Source of the DNA: Macrostomum hystrix
Taxonomy: Eukaryota > Platyhelminthes > Macrostomidae
Assembly (NCBI GenBank): GCA_950097015.1
Contig: CATNEN010000002.1
Span: 7,023,501-7,087,500 of the forward strand
Direction: 5' to 3'
DNA length: 64,000 nt
Shown here: positions 23,481 through 34,800 of the stretch, piece by piece
How the letters are laid out: every line of letters starts with the position of its first letter
Numbering within the stretch: position 1 is the first letter of the stretch
The notes under the pieces: generated by a model
The model's input: only the letters and a program-made list of their open reading frames with translations
Database searches by the model: none
Told to the model about the DNA's origin: nothing
Program-made: the position numbers and the translations under genes

Positions 23481-23640
23481 AATAGGTGAGACTTTGTGGG
23501 GGAGAATGGGTGAGACTTTGTGGGGGAGAATGAGTGAGACTTTGTGGGGGAGAATGAGTGAGACTTTGTGGGGGAGAATGGGTGAGACTTTTTTGGGGGA
23601 GAATGGGTGAGACTTTGTGGGGGGAGAACGGATGAGGGAG
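23480..23640. repeat. 24-bp minisatellite
   Basis: About six copies of a unit containing GTGAGACTTTGTGGGGGAGA, with minor length changes in the G- and T-runs. A 159-codon open frame that runs on from here (23617-24096) shows no recognisable domain and is not called as a gene. Confidence 0.88.
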
Positions 23641-24149
23641 TGGGTGCGACTTTTGGGGAAGAAAAAAATATTTTTGAGTGAGATTTTGTGGTTGCTAGAG
23701 AGGTTTTTGATGAGAGTGGGTGAGACAGTTAAAGTAAAACGCCAAACTGAATACTTATCATTCGATTCGTCAAGCGTTTCATATTTCTTAGAAACTCAAG
23801 CAGCCTTTACTTCCAATTTTTTAGACACTTTCTATCGACTCAAAGTCATGGATTTAGTTTCTAGGCTGGCAGATGAGTTGAAAATCCCATTTGGAAAATG
23901 CTGTCTAATGGAAGTCAGTATCCCAGCTTGTTGTTGTCGGGTAGAAACAGGTTTTCGATTTTCAAAAGCAGAAAAAGCCAACGAAGTCGCTCTGAAAGGC
24001 CAAACAGTGGCTTCTGTAGTCTCGACTTGCGGCATCGACTATTTGCTTGGTCGATTCCGTTGCAAAAAAGACTTTCTGTCTTTGATGCTAAGCTGAGCCT
24101 AGCTTGAAAAGATTTTGGCTTGAACTACAGAACCTCGAGTCTGTGTGTC

Positions 24150-24607
24150 TCTCCCCTGTCTTTCCTTCTTTGTCACATGTCTCTCCCTGTCTCTCCCCTG
24201 TCTCTCCTCTTTTGTCGCCCATCTCTCCCTGTCTCTCACCTGTCTCTCCCTGTCTCTCCTCTTTTGTCGCCCATCTCTCTCTGTCTCTCAACTGTCTCTC
24301 CCTGTCTCTCTCTGTCTATTACCGTCTCTCCCTGTCTCTCCCTGTCTCTCACCTGTCTCTCACTATGTCTAACCTGTCTCTCACCTGTCTATTACCGTCT
24401 CTCCATGTCTCTCACTGTGTCTCACCTGTCTCTCACCTGTCTCTCCCTGTCTCACCTGTCTCTCACCGTCTCTCCCTGTCTCTCCCTGTCTCTCACTTTC
24501 TCTCCCTGTCTCTCCCTGTCTCTCCCTGTCTCTCTCTGTCTCTCTCTGTCTCTCCCTGTCTCTCCCTGTCTTCCCTGTCTCTCCCTGTCTCTCCCTATCT
24601 CTCCCAG
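24150..24607. repeat. Pyrimidine-rich TCTCCCTG/TCTCACCTG tandem array
   Basis: Roughly 45 short 8-10-bp units (TGTCTCTCCC, TGTCTCTCAC). One strand is almost pure C/T, so H-DNA or triplex formation is conceivable (inference). It ends about 225 bp before the globin start. Confidence 0.9.
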
Positions 24608-24831
24608 GTATCCTTCTCCCATATCTCCCAACCTCAAACAAACTTCAAGATCTGTCGCGAGGCAGACCCACCGCCACAGCAGCCAATAGCAGGCTGCATC
24701 TTAAGGGGATTGGGGAAAAATACGTGAGGAAGAATTTGTTCTGCTCCCCTAACTGAGAGAGGCATATTTGAGACAGGAGAATCGCAGGTGAGTTGTGAAA
24801 TTGCGGCAAAGTAGATCCCAGCGCTGCTGGC

Positions 24832-27800
24832 ATGGGCTGCTCACTGGCCAAACGGCAGCGGCAGCCACTGGCCCCTTCGCCCAGCCGCTGTCTGAACGAT
24901 CAAATCGGTGACTGTTTGAGCAGAACTCAAATTAGTCTCGTGCGCCACACCTGGGCAGCGATTGGAGATGATCTGACCGGCGCCGGTCTCATTGTGTTTA
25001 ACAGGTGAGTTTTGAGAATGGACTCGCAAATAGGAGATTTTCATTTGAGATTATTTCGGTTTTGGGATAAAGAAATCTGGAATATGAAATTTTTGTGACG
25101 CTTAGAGGTTGGATCTAGGATAATTTTTAAGAATTCCCGATTCGGATTTTAAAGTTTAATTACAAGCTGAATCGTATTGGTATCTGGGATTAGGATGTAA
25201 GGATTGAGATTTGGACTTAATCTCCTTACACTCGCCCCCTTTCTACCCTCCCCTATCCAATTTATCGATCCCATCTGACTCTCAAAGCCCAACAACAACG
25301 TTTGCCCAACATTATTTGCTTGAAAGCGTTTCAGGAGTGCCGATAGATATGGGGTAGGAGAGGGGACGGATATAGCATTGGAGTGCAACCTTTAGTTGAA
25401 GCTGACAGCGAATGTCAAGCAGCTATTGACAATGTCAAGTTGATGAGCTGTCATTGTCAATGACCGCAGGCTGTTCCAGACGGACCAGGAGATGCGCGAA
25501 CTGTTCACCCGGCTGATGCAGCGGTCGGAGACGGACGTTGAAGATAAGGAGGCCCAGCGCAATGGACGATCGGATGGTCGGGATGGGCAGTGCAGATTAG
25601 ATGCCCAGCAGCTGCAGAGGCATGGGCTGGCAGTGATGCAGGTCAGTAGGCAGTGATGCAGGGTCAGTAGGCAGTGATGCAGGTCAGTAGGCATGATGCA
25701 GAGTCAGTAGGCAGTGATGCAGGTCAGTAGGCAGTGATGCAGGTCAGTAGGCAGTGATGCAGGTCAGTAGGCATGATGCAGGTCAGTAGGCAGTGATGCA
25801 GGGTCAGTAGGCAGTGATGCAGGTCAGTAGGCAGTGATGCAGAGTCAGTAGGCAGTGATGCAGGTCAGTAGGCAGTGATGCAGAGTCAGTAGGCAGTGAT
25901 GCAGGGTCAGTAGGCAGTGATGCAGAGTCAGTAGGCAGTGATGCAGGTCAGTAGGCAGTGATGCAGAGTCAGTAGGCAGTGATGCAGGGTCAGTAGGCAG
26001 TGATGCAGAGTCAGTAGGCAGTGATGCAGGGTCAGTAGGCAGTGATGCAGAGTCAGTAGGCAGTGATGCAGGGTCAGTAGGCATGATGCAGGTCAGTAGG
26101 CAGTGATGCAGTCAGTAGGTAGTGATGCAGGGTCTGTAGGTAGTGATGCAGGGTCATTAGGCAGTGATGCAGGTCAGTAGGTAGTGATGCAGGGTCTGTA
26201 GGTAGTGATGCAGGGTCAGTAGGCATGATGCAGGTCAGTAGGCAGTGATGCAGGTCAGTAGGTAGTGATGCAGGGTCAGTAGGCATGATGCAGGTCAGTA
26301 GGCAGTGATGCAGGTCAGTAGGCAGTGATGCAGGGATTTCCGCAACAACTCCGCAGGCTCTGGGTGCTGCAGTGGACTGTCTGGAGGACGCTCTCGTTCT
26401 GAATTCCGTGCTGCTGGCCCTGGGTCAGGCCCACCAATCGTTCCGCATCCGGCCTGAGATGCTGATGGTAATTCCTTTAACACGTGTCTGAAAATTTGCT
26501 AGCTGAACTGTTCTCACCTGCCTTCCCTACTGCCTACTTCTCACCTTCCCTACTGCCTGCTTCTCACCTTCCCTACTGCCTGCTTCTCACCTTCCCTACT
26601 GCCTGCTTCTCACCTTCCCTACTACCTACTTCTCACCTTCCCTACTGCCTACTTCTCACCTTCCCTACTGCCTACTTCTCACCTTCCCTACTGCCTACTT
26701 CTCACCTTCCCTACTGCCTACTTCTCACCATCCCTACTGCCTACTTCTCACCTTCCCTACTGCCAACTTCTCACCTTCCCTACTGCCTACTTCTTGTTCT
26801 CCAAAACAAAGATGCAAATATTTTTCCACTAAACTGAGCGAGTGTCATTATCGATTCGTTACACTCGCCAAGCAATGCTCGACCGTCAGCCGTCTCTGCG
26901 TCTTCACTCAGTCAGGCGTGGACACTCGAGTTTCCAAACCGGGAGTTCGCGCTATCACTGGCGCAGCCAATCAGTTTTATTTGTCCTGAATCCAGAATCC
27001 AGTCCCCAGACAGTGAATCGGCCCAATTAAGTATGGGGCCTCGATTTTATAAGCGCCAATCTGAAATACATGTGTAGGCCGAAATCTAGCTGGAGCGGAT
27101 TTCATCCTCACCAACCAAAAAACCCGGAGGCTCTTGGCTCCACAATTTCATACAAACGCTTCGACCGAACCGTCATCAGTACAAGAATAGTAGCTTTGTT
27201 AAAGTACATTTTATTCCCGCAATAACAGACTGTCTGATATTTACGTCAGATCTGCTAATCCTTCAATCCTAATCTGCTAATCCTTCAATCCTAATCTGCT
27301 AATCCTTCAATCCTAATCTGCAAATCCTTCAATCCTAGACTGCAAATCCTTCAATCCTAGACTGCAAATCCTTCAATCCTAGACTGCAAATCCTTCAATC
27401 CTAGACTGCAAATCCTTCAATCCTAGACTGCAAATCCTTCAATCCTAGACTGCAAATCCTTCAATCCTAGACTGCAAATCCTTCAATCCTAGACTGCAAA
27501 TCCTTCAATCCTAGACTGCTAATCCTTCAATCCTAATCTGCTAATCCTTCAATCCAAATCTGCTAATCCTTCAATCCTAGACTGCAAATCCTTCAATCCT
27601 AGACTGCAAATCCTTCAATCCTAGACTGCAAATCCTTCAATCCTAGACTGCAAATCCTTTAATCCTAATCTGCTAATCCCTCAATCCTAATCTGCTAATC
27701 CTTCAATCCTAATCTGCTAATCCTTCACCCGCCGAGCAGCGCCTGTGGCCAGCGGTGAATTTCGCCTTCCTGCAGCGCTTGGGCCGTGAGCGGTACAGCC

Positions 27801-27973
27801 CGCAGGCCGAGAAGGCCTGGCGCAGGGTGTTTCGGTACATTGTGGGCAAGATGGAAGCGGGCATACTCATTCGCGAGGCCGAGCTCAGGCAGCAGCAGCA
27901 GCAGCAGCAGCAGAGGTCGGACGGAGTTAAACGAGGCAGCGGAAGTAGTGTTGCACGTGGTGTAAATTTGTGA
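24832..27973 (+). CDS. Globin X/neuroglobin-like globin with N-terminal MGC acylation motif, 4 exons
   Basis: Exons 24832-25004, 25470-25641, 26357-26467 and 27737-27973 splice in consistent phases (2, 0, 0) to 230 residues. Visible globin features: LVRHTWAAIGDDL (A helix Trp), FNRLFQTDQEMRELF (B/C/CD), QRHGLAVMQ with distal His109 (E7), LALGQAHQSFRIRPE with proximal His141 (F8), and WPAVNFAFLQ plus AWRRVFRYIVGKM (G/H). The E7-F8 spacing of 32 equals that of neuroglobin. The start MGCSLAKRQ carries Gly2 and Cys3, the N-myristoylation/palmitoylation pattern known for globin X, so membrane attachment is likely (inference). The first intron fits the ancestral B12.2 position. A charged ~15-residue insertion sits in the CD region and the C-terminus has a Gln8 tract. 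Introns 2 and 3 are filled with minisatellites. The exon 4 acceptor could also be 3 bp later. Confidence 0.84.
25622..26338 (+). repeat. 20-bp minisatellite built from the globin exon 2 splice donor
   Basis: About 35 copies of GTCAGTAGGCAGTGATGCAG (with AGAG/AGGG variants and deletions to 18 bp). Exon 2 ends GGCAGTGATGCAG and the intron begins GTCAGTAG, so each unit restates the last 12 exon bases and the 5' splice site. The array fills almost all of intron 2. Confidence 0.92.
26515..26800 (+). repeat. 23-bp minisatellite in globin intron 3
   Basis: About 12 copies of TTCTCACCTTCCCTACTGCC plus TAC, with small variants (CCTGC, CCAAC). Confidence 0.92.
27245..27728 (+). repeat. 22-bp minisatellite in globin intron 3
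   Basis: About 22 copies of AATCCTTCAATCCTAGACTG plus CA, with a second subtype (TAATCTGCT). The array runs to within 10-15 bp of the exon 4 acceptor, so the branch point and polypyrimidine tract must lie in or at the edge of repeat units. Confidence 0.92.
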
Positions 27974-28896
27974 AACTTTAATAACTAACTGATCATGACT
28001 GCCCTAATTCTTATTGTCAAGATTGGCAGAAAATGTCTAGTTATTTAAAAATATTAATTTTAAGGTATAATCTGTGAAGTTATACCAACTTTGGAATTAT
28101 TTTATTCCTTTAACTTTCAGTAAGTAACAAGTAGTTACTTTTTGTCTTGATTTTCCAACTAATTTTTAATAGCAAAAAAACCAACATTTCTACTGCAAGT
28201 AGGCAGTTTGGCTGTCTTCTCTGCAAAAATATTAGCTGAAACTTAACTTCTGGAATTCTATTTCTTAAGTTTTTGCGAACAAGTGACGCATTCTTACACT
28301 GTGGCCTAGCTAGCACATTTACATAATGAGCATTTCTTAGCTTCTTAGAATAAAAACGAGCCACTTTTGTAGGGCTTATTTGGTCTGATCAAACTAAACT
28401 TTGGTCTGATCAAACTAAACTTTGGTCTGATCAAACTAAACTACTGCTGCGTAGTTTTCATGTGAAAGTGCAGATACTTTTGGTTGACAATATGCATAAT
28501 AAATATTACTGTAACATTACAGTCCATCTGTTGTTAATAGGATAAAGTTCATAAAATAGAGTTTAAAGTATCAAAAACTAATTATAGATTTTGGGTCGCT
28601 AAATTCTAAAAAGTGTAAAAGACACAGTTGAAATAAAACAAGCAAAAATACATCGGAAAATCACATAATTTGAAAACTGATAGAGGGACAAGCGGAGACG
28701 GAGAAACAGGGAGAGATGGGGCAACTCTGACAGAAAAAAAACGAATAAAACAGAAGCGAATACCGAGACCGAGTTAAAAGTGCAAAAATCTTTTCAGAAG
28801 TCTCGAGTAGTGTCTGAAATATTCGATTCAAGTTAACAATTATGAAGCGGACGGACAGGAGGGCACAATTAAGAAGGCTGAAGTCAGCGCGAGCTT
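27974..28896. other. Convergent intergenic region between globin and KIF9
   Basis: AT-rich sequence between the globin stop (+) and the KIF9 stop (-). The only notable structure is three perfect copies of a 21-bp unit (GGTCTGATCAAACTAAACTT) at 28381-28441. An 84-codon minus-strand frame (28110-28364) has no domain signal. Confidence 0.6.
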
Positions 28897-31800
28897 CTAC
28901 ATGATCTCCAAGCGCGATGGCGGCTGATTTCGCTGATTGACCAGAGGCGTGCCCGGCTTCCTCCGCTCCGGCTGGCCCTGCCTGCCCGCCTTGGTGAACA
29001 CGTGCTGAGAAGGCGGCATTGTGGGGGGAATGCGCGACTGTAACAATAAGACTATGTCTGAGGAAGGGCCGTCAGGCTTCTTTACTTTACTGATAAGATT
29101 CGATGAAATTTACCGCAAAGTCTCTCGAACGGGCTAATAACATCAAAGGAGAGTTACCGCCAAGTCTCTCGAACGGACTAATAACATCAAAGGAGAGTTA
29201 CCGCCAAGTCTCTCGAACGGACTAATAACATCAAAGGAGAGTTACCGCCAAGTCTCTCGAACGGACTAATAACATCAAAGGAGAGTTCCCGCCAAGTCTC
29301 TCGAACGGACTAATAACATCAAAGGAGAGTTCCCGCCAAGTCTCTCGAACGGACTAATAACATCAAAGGAGAGTTACCGCCAAGTCTCTCGACAATACTG
29401 ATTACTACTAAGTCTCTCGATTGTACTGATAAGATTAAAGGAGATTTACCGCCAAGCCTCTTGAATGTTGTGATAACATCAAAGGAGATTTACCGCCAAG
29501 CCTCTCGACTGCACTGATAAGATCAAATGAGCTTTACCGCCAAGCCGAAAATTTGGCGTTATTTTGGCGGTTTCGGCGGTAATTCTAAGATAAAAGAAAA
29601 TGGCCGCTAGGTCTCACCCGGTGCACCGTAGACTCCTTGGCCCGGTTGTAGGCCTCGAGGTCCAACGTGTGCTCGAGCTGCTGATGCTTGACCCGGTCGA
29701 ATCGGTCCAGCGGATCTTCGTAGGGCTTCGGTGGCAGAACCTCCGGCCGCACGCCCAGACCCGCCTCCAGGCTGTTGGCAGCCGGCCGCCTGTCACCGCC
29801 GCCCGCGGAACTGTCCAGGAACGATTCAGCGTACCATTTGTCGAATTCTGGAATAATAGTTCTGTTCCTTTAGTTTCCTGGCCCTCAAAAAGCGAGAGTA
29901 CTTGTGATGCCTCACCTTGGATGAGCTTCTGTCGAGTGAGATCCACCATCTTCTGGCAGTAGAGAATCTGCGTCTTCAGCTCCTTGTGCCGCTCAAAGTC
30001 GGCCTTGTAGGCGTCCTTGAGTTGGCGCAGTTTCTTAATCTCAGCGAACTCCTCCTCGTTGATGATAAGCTCGCCCTCGTCCGTGTACAGATTGCCCTGC
30101 GCCTCGCGCTCCATCTTCAGCGCGTCCAGGCGGAGTCGCGAGCGATCAATCTCCGTCTTGAGGGTGTTGACCTGGCTGGCCACGGCTGAGTACTCCTTCT
30201 TCTTCTCCACCATTGTGTCTGCGGGTTGCGGTGCAGTTCGGCTTCGTTTCATTTGTCTATGGCCCGATCCTATTCCTCCCAGGTGTTCATTTCTGCGAAC
30301 ATGCATGACGTTAGAAAACGCATGGATACCAAAACAATCAGTATTTTCCTTTTTAACTGTCTCTGGATAGATTTTAACAAAAGTAAGTACCTCCCGCACA
30401 TGTACATCACATACATGTACAGCACATACACATACATTTTCTAAGAATCGAGAAAAATTCTAGAATTGCAGTGGGGTGAGTGGCAGAGCGGTTAACGCGT
30501 TACCTCTCGTAGGCAGTCCCTGAGCTCGATTCGACGGCGAGGCCATGTTCATTCGGGGCGAAGCAGCGGGGAGAAGGCTTGCGGGCTTGTCGTGCAATTG
30601 ACGCCCTTGAGGGCCAACCTCAAAAGCACAGTGAAGTGTACACTGCCTGACGATGAGAAAGTCAGGGCAGATGTACACACACACCTGTGTGAGCGTGTGC
30701 CTGCGTACGGTCCTGTGTGCGTGTGTGCTCGGAGTCAGCGGAATGCGCAGAATTGCCTCCTCTCTGGCTGCAGGACTAGTGTCGGCAAATTGTGTGCCCG
30801 CACCTGCAGAACTATGACTCCGAGGTTTCCGGGAGTCCCAACTCACTCCTGTTCTCATTGAGAATCCTGTAGATCTCAGAGCCCAGCTCGCGTTTGAACT
30901 CCTCGAACGCCTGGGTGCGCGACGGCGGAGTTCCGGGCCGGCCGCCGCCAACAGCCTCGGAACCGGCGCCGGCCACGTCTGGCGTCCCGTCGGAGTCGGC
31001 AGCCGCGGCAGTGGCACCAGCGCCTGAAGACGAGGCACCGCCGGCGGCTCCCAGCGGATGCTGTCGGCTTTTCTTTGATGTCGCCGTTGCAGCCGCGGCA
31101 GCCTCGCGTCGCTTGCTCTGCAGAAAGACGCTGGACTCGTCCATGCCGACTTCGCTTCGAGCGGCAATGCCGAAGCTGCGCCCGTCCAAGTCGCCAACAG
31201 CGTCGCCCAGTTGAGCGCCAGAGGTCGATGGTCCGAGAGATCTGGCGGCTCCTTCAGGCGGGGTGGCGCCCACCCCCTGGCCTGCCATCAGCTCCTGGAA
31301 GCGAGTGTCGGCCTCCTCGCGGCTGGCGATGCAGAGTTCGCGGAACAGCTCGAAGACCGCCTGAATCTGGCGAATGCTCATCAGCTGCGTGCGGGAAAAT
31401 TTTTGTTGTCTGCTATTTGCTGGTGCTGTGACATTGTGGTAATGTGAAATTTCTGTATTGTGAGATTGTCGTAATGTGACATTGTGGTAATGTATAATCG
31501 TGGTAATGTGAAATTTTCTTACTACTACTCAGCTAGGCCTGTACTGTACAGAGTCCTGACCAGCAAACTGGGTCCAAACACGCTGAGTTCTACTCACATC
31601 GATTTCATCTAGGTCCCCGTCGATGTAACGCTGCACCTGCTGCCTAAGCTCAAAGCGCTGCTGCTCAGAAATAGGCTCGTAGTGAATGTGCGACTTGTTG
31701 TGCTGCAAAATATTGCGTAAAAGCTCGTTTAATTATAAAAAAATCAAATCTTGGCTTACCAACAATGTGAGAATATGCTTAAGCATGCGTACATTAAACC

Positions 31801-34800
31801 TCTGTCTTACTTACGCGGGCAAAAGACGTGAAACAAACTGTAATTAAAAATATAAATATTATGGGACTTCCCCTACTTCTTCAGGTGACTGTCAACTGCT
31901 ACCCCCAGTTCTTCAGGTCACTGTCAACTGCTACCCCCAGTTCTTCAGGTCACTGTCAACTGCTACCCCCAGTTCTTCAGGTCACTGTCAACTGCTACCC
32001 CCAGTTCTTCAGGTCACTGTCAACTGCTACCCCCAGTTCTTCAGGTCACTGTCAACTGCTACCCCCAGTTCTTCAGGTCACTGTCAACTGCTACCCCCAG
32101 TTCTTCAGGTCACTGTCAACTGCTACCCCCAGTTCTTCAGGTCACTGTCAACTGCTACCCCCAGTTCTTCAGGTCACTGTCAACTGCTACCCCCAGTTCT
32201 TCAGGTCACTGTCAACTGCTACCCCCAGTTCTTCAGGTCACTGTCAACTGCTCCCCAGTTATTCAGGTCACTGTCAACTGCTACCCCCAGTTCTTCAGGT
32301 CACTGTCAACTGCTACCCCCAGTTCTTCAGGTCACTGTCAACTGCTACCCCCAGTTCGTCAGGAAATATCCCGCTTGTTATATTTCTGTGTTCTTTATCT
32401 TCAGTTGTCAGACTAAAGCTTATTAGTGTGCAGGTCATGCTATCCGATAAGTAAATATTCTGGTGCGTTATTCACATATTTTAGTTTGTTAGACCGCATT
32501 AAACTGAGCTGAAAATGTCTCACATTAGAAAAGTAGGGGTGAAAATTTTTTACCACCAATCAGTAAACTATAAAGCAGTGAATGCATGGCAAAATGTACC
32601 TGAACTGCTAAATACGTTGCGTAAGTGATGCCGGATAAAACATTACTGAATTAAATTTAGATAGAAAATATCCAATGAAAGAAAAGAGTGGTCTAACAAA
32701 GTGTTTGAATTATCGCCAAACTAAAACAATGGCGTCTGATTTAAAACAAAAGATCGCACTTTTTCAAATAGCTCCTCGATTTTCTGGAATTGTTTTCCAC
32801 AACTTGTTAAGGCTGTAACTTAGTAAACAAAATAAAAAAGAAATAATTTTTTTACGTATAAAACAATCACGTGACCGTCTTTACCAGTGTATTGTGCATC
32901 GCCAACTCCTTCTTCAGTGCAATGATCTCCGCCTCCAGCACCTTCACCATGATCTGGCGATGCGGTTGAAAGTAACGTTAGATTCCGAAAAGCTTATCAG
33001 CAAACCTCGATCACTTCAGTATTTGGCTTGCCTATTTTCAGGCCCTGAGTTCTTCGTCATCAGTCCCTGAACTCCTTGTCCTCAGTCTCCAGGTTAAAAA
33101 TATTCAGGCTCTAGACTCAGAATCTTCAGTATCTAGCCTCAGAATCCTCAGTATCTAGCCTCAGAATCCTCAGTATCTAGCCTCAGAATCCTCAGTATCT
33201 AGCCTCAGAATCCTCAGTATCTAGCCTCAGAATCCTCAGTATCTAGCCTCAGAATCCTCAGTATCTAGCCTCAGAATCCTCAGTATCTAGCCTCAGAATC
33301 CTCAGTATCTAGCCTCAGAATCCTCAGTATCTAGCCTCAGAATCCTCAGTATCTAGCCTCAGAATCCTCAGTATCTAGCCTCAGAATCCTCAGTATCTAG
33401 CCTCAAAATCTTCAGTCTCTAGCCTCAGAATCCTCAGTCTCTAGCCTCAGAATCCTCAGTATCTAGCCTCAGAATCCTCAGTATCTAGCCTCAGAATCCT
33501 CAGTCTCTAGCCTCAGAATCCTCAGTCTCTAGCCTCAGAATCCTCAGTATCTAGCCCCAGAATCTTCAGTCTCTAGCCTCAGAATCCTCATTCTCGAGCC
33601 TCAGAATCTTCAGTCTCTAGCCTCAGAATCCTCAGTATCTAGCCTCAGAATCCTCAGTATCTAGCCTCAGAATCCTCAGTATCTAGCCTCAGAATCCTCA
33701 GTATCTAGCCTCAGAATCCTCAGTATCTAGCCTCAGAATCCTCAGTATCTAGCCTCAGAATCCTCAGTCTCTAGCCTCAGAATCCTCAGTATCTAGCCTC
33801 AGAATCCTCAGTATCTAGCCTCAGAATCCTCAGTCTCTAGCCTCAGAATCCTCAGTCTCTAGCCTCAGAATCCTCAGTATCTAGCCCCAGAATCTTCAGT
33901 CTCTAGCCTCAGAATCCTCATTCTCGAGCCTCAGAATCTTCAGTCTCTAGCCTCAGAATCCTCAGTCTCTAGCCTCAGAATCCTCAGTATCTAGCCTCAG
34001 AATCCTCAGTCTCTCCCTCATCCCGGTACACATCGGTACTCACAGTGGGATCGGTGCGTTGATTCTCCACTGGCTCGCTCGCCACACAGCTCATGCGCTG
34101 AGCGAATCGCATGGTGGACACCTGCAAATTTGGGCCATAGACATTAGTAGGCCGACAATAGTACGTCAAAGACAATGGGGCCATCGACATACTAGGCCAA
34201 CAATAGTACGTCAATGACTTGAGCACTCACTGTCTCGTCTAGTTGACGAACGTCGCCCCAGATGTTGGCGATGAGAATGGTCTTGCAGCCTCCACCGATG
34301 CTGTCCTTCAGATAGTGCGTGAGCTTGCTCTGCCTGTAGGGCACGTGTTCGCGGTTCTTCTCTGTCAGGGCGATGACAGTCTGCTCCAGGAAGGACAAGG
34401 ACTTGTTGATGTAGGACGCTTCCTGCTGGGTCTTGCCTGTGCTCATTGTCTTCTGCAGCCTCTCAGAGCCGGCCAGATCAACGAAGTTAATCTTGGACGT
34501 TGTGTACTTGGAGTTGGACTGGAAGCGGGACCGAGTCTCCAGGTAGATGGTGAAGATGGTGTGCGAGCGGGACGAGTTCTTGTTCAGAGCGTGGGCGGCC
34601 GTGGCTCGATTCGTCTCACCCTGGAATTCATTGGAAAGAGACTGCTCAGAGTTCGGACTGCTTTGAATCTAGGCGTGTTAATAATAACAACACTAATAAT
34701 TGCAGGAGGCAATTCTGCTCATTTCGCTGACTCCTGAGCACACACGCACACAGATACTGTACTCAGGCGCACGCTCACACAGGTGTGTGTACATCTGCTT

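Noticed and set aside
23617-24096. 159-codon frame upstream of the globin
   Set aside because: It starts in a minisatellite, has AT-rich non-gene-like codon use and no recognisable domain.
25622-26338. CRISPR-like regular repeats (also at 33100 and 19275)
   Set aside because: Units are contiguous with no unique spacers; these are minisatellites.
29600-29962. Plus-strand open frames opposite KIF9 exons
   Set aside because: Shadow frames of GC-rich minus-strand exons with confirmed family motifs.
31828-32454. 208-codon frame over the KIF9 intron 4 array
   Set aside because: It is a read-through of 32-bp units antisense to a well-supported intron.
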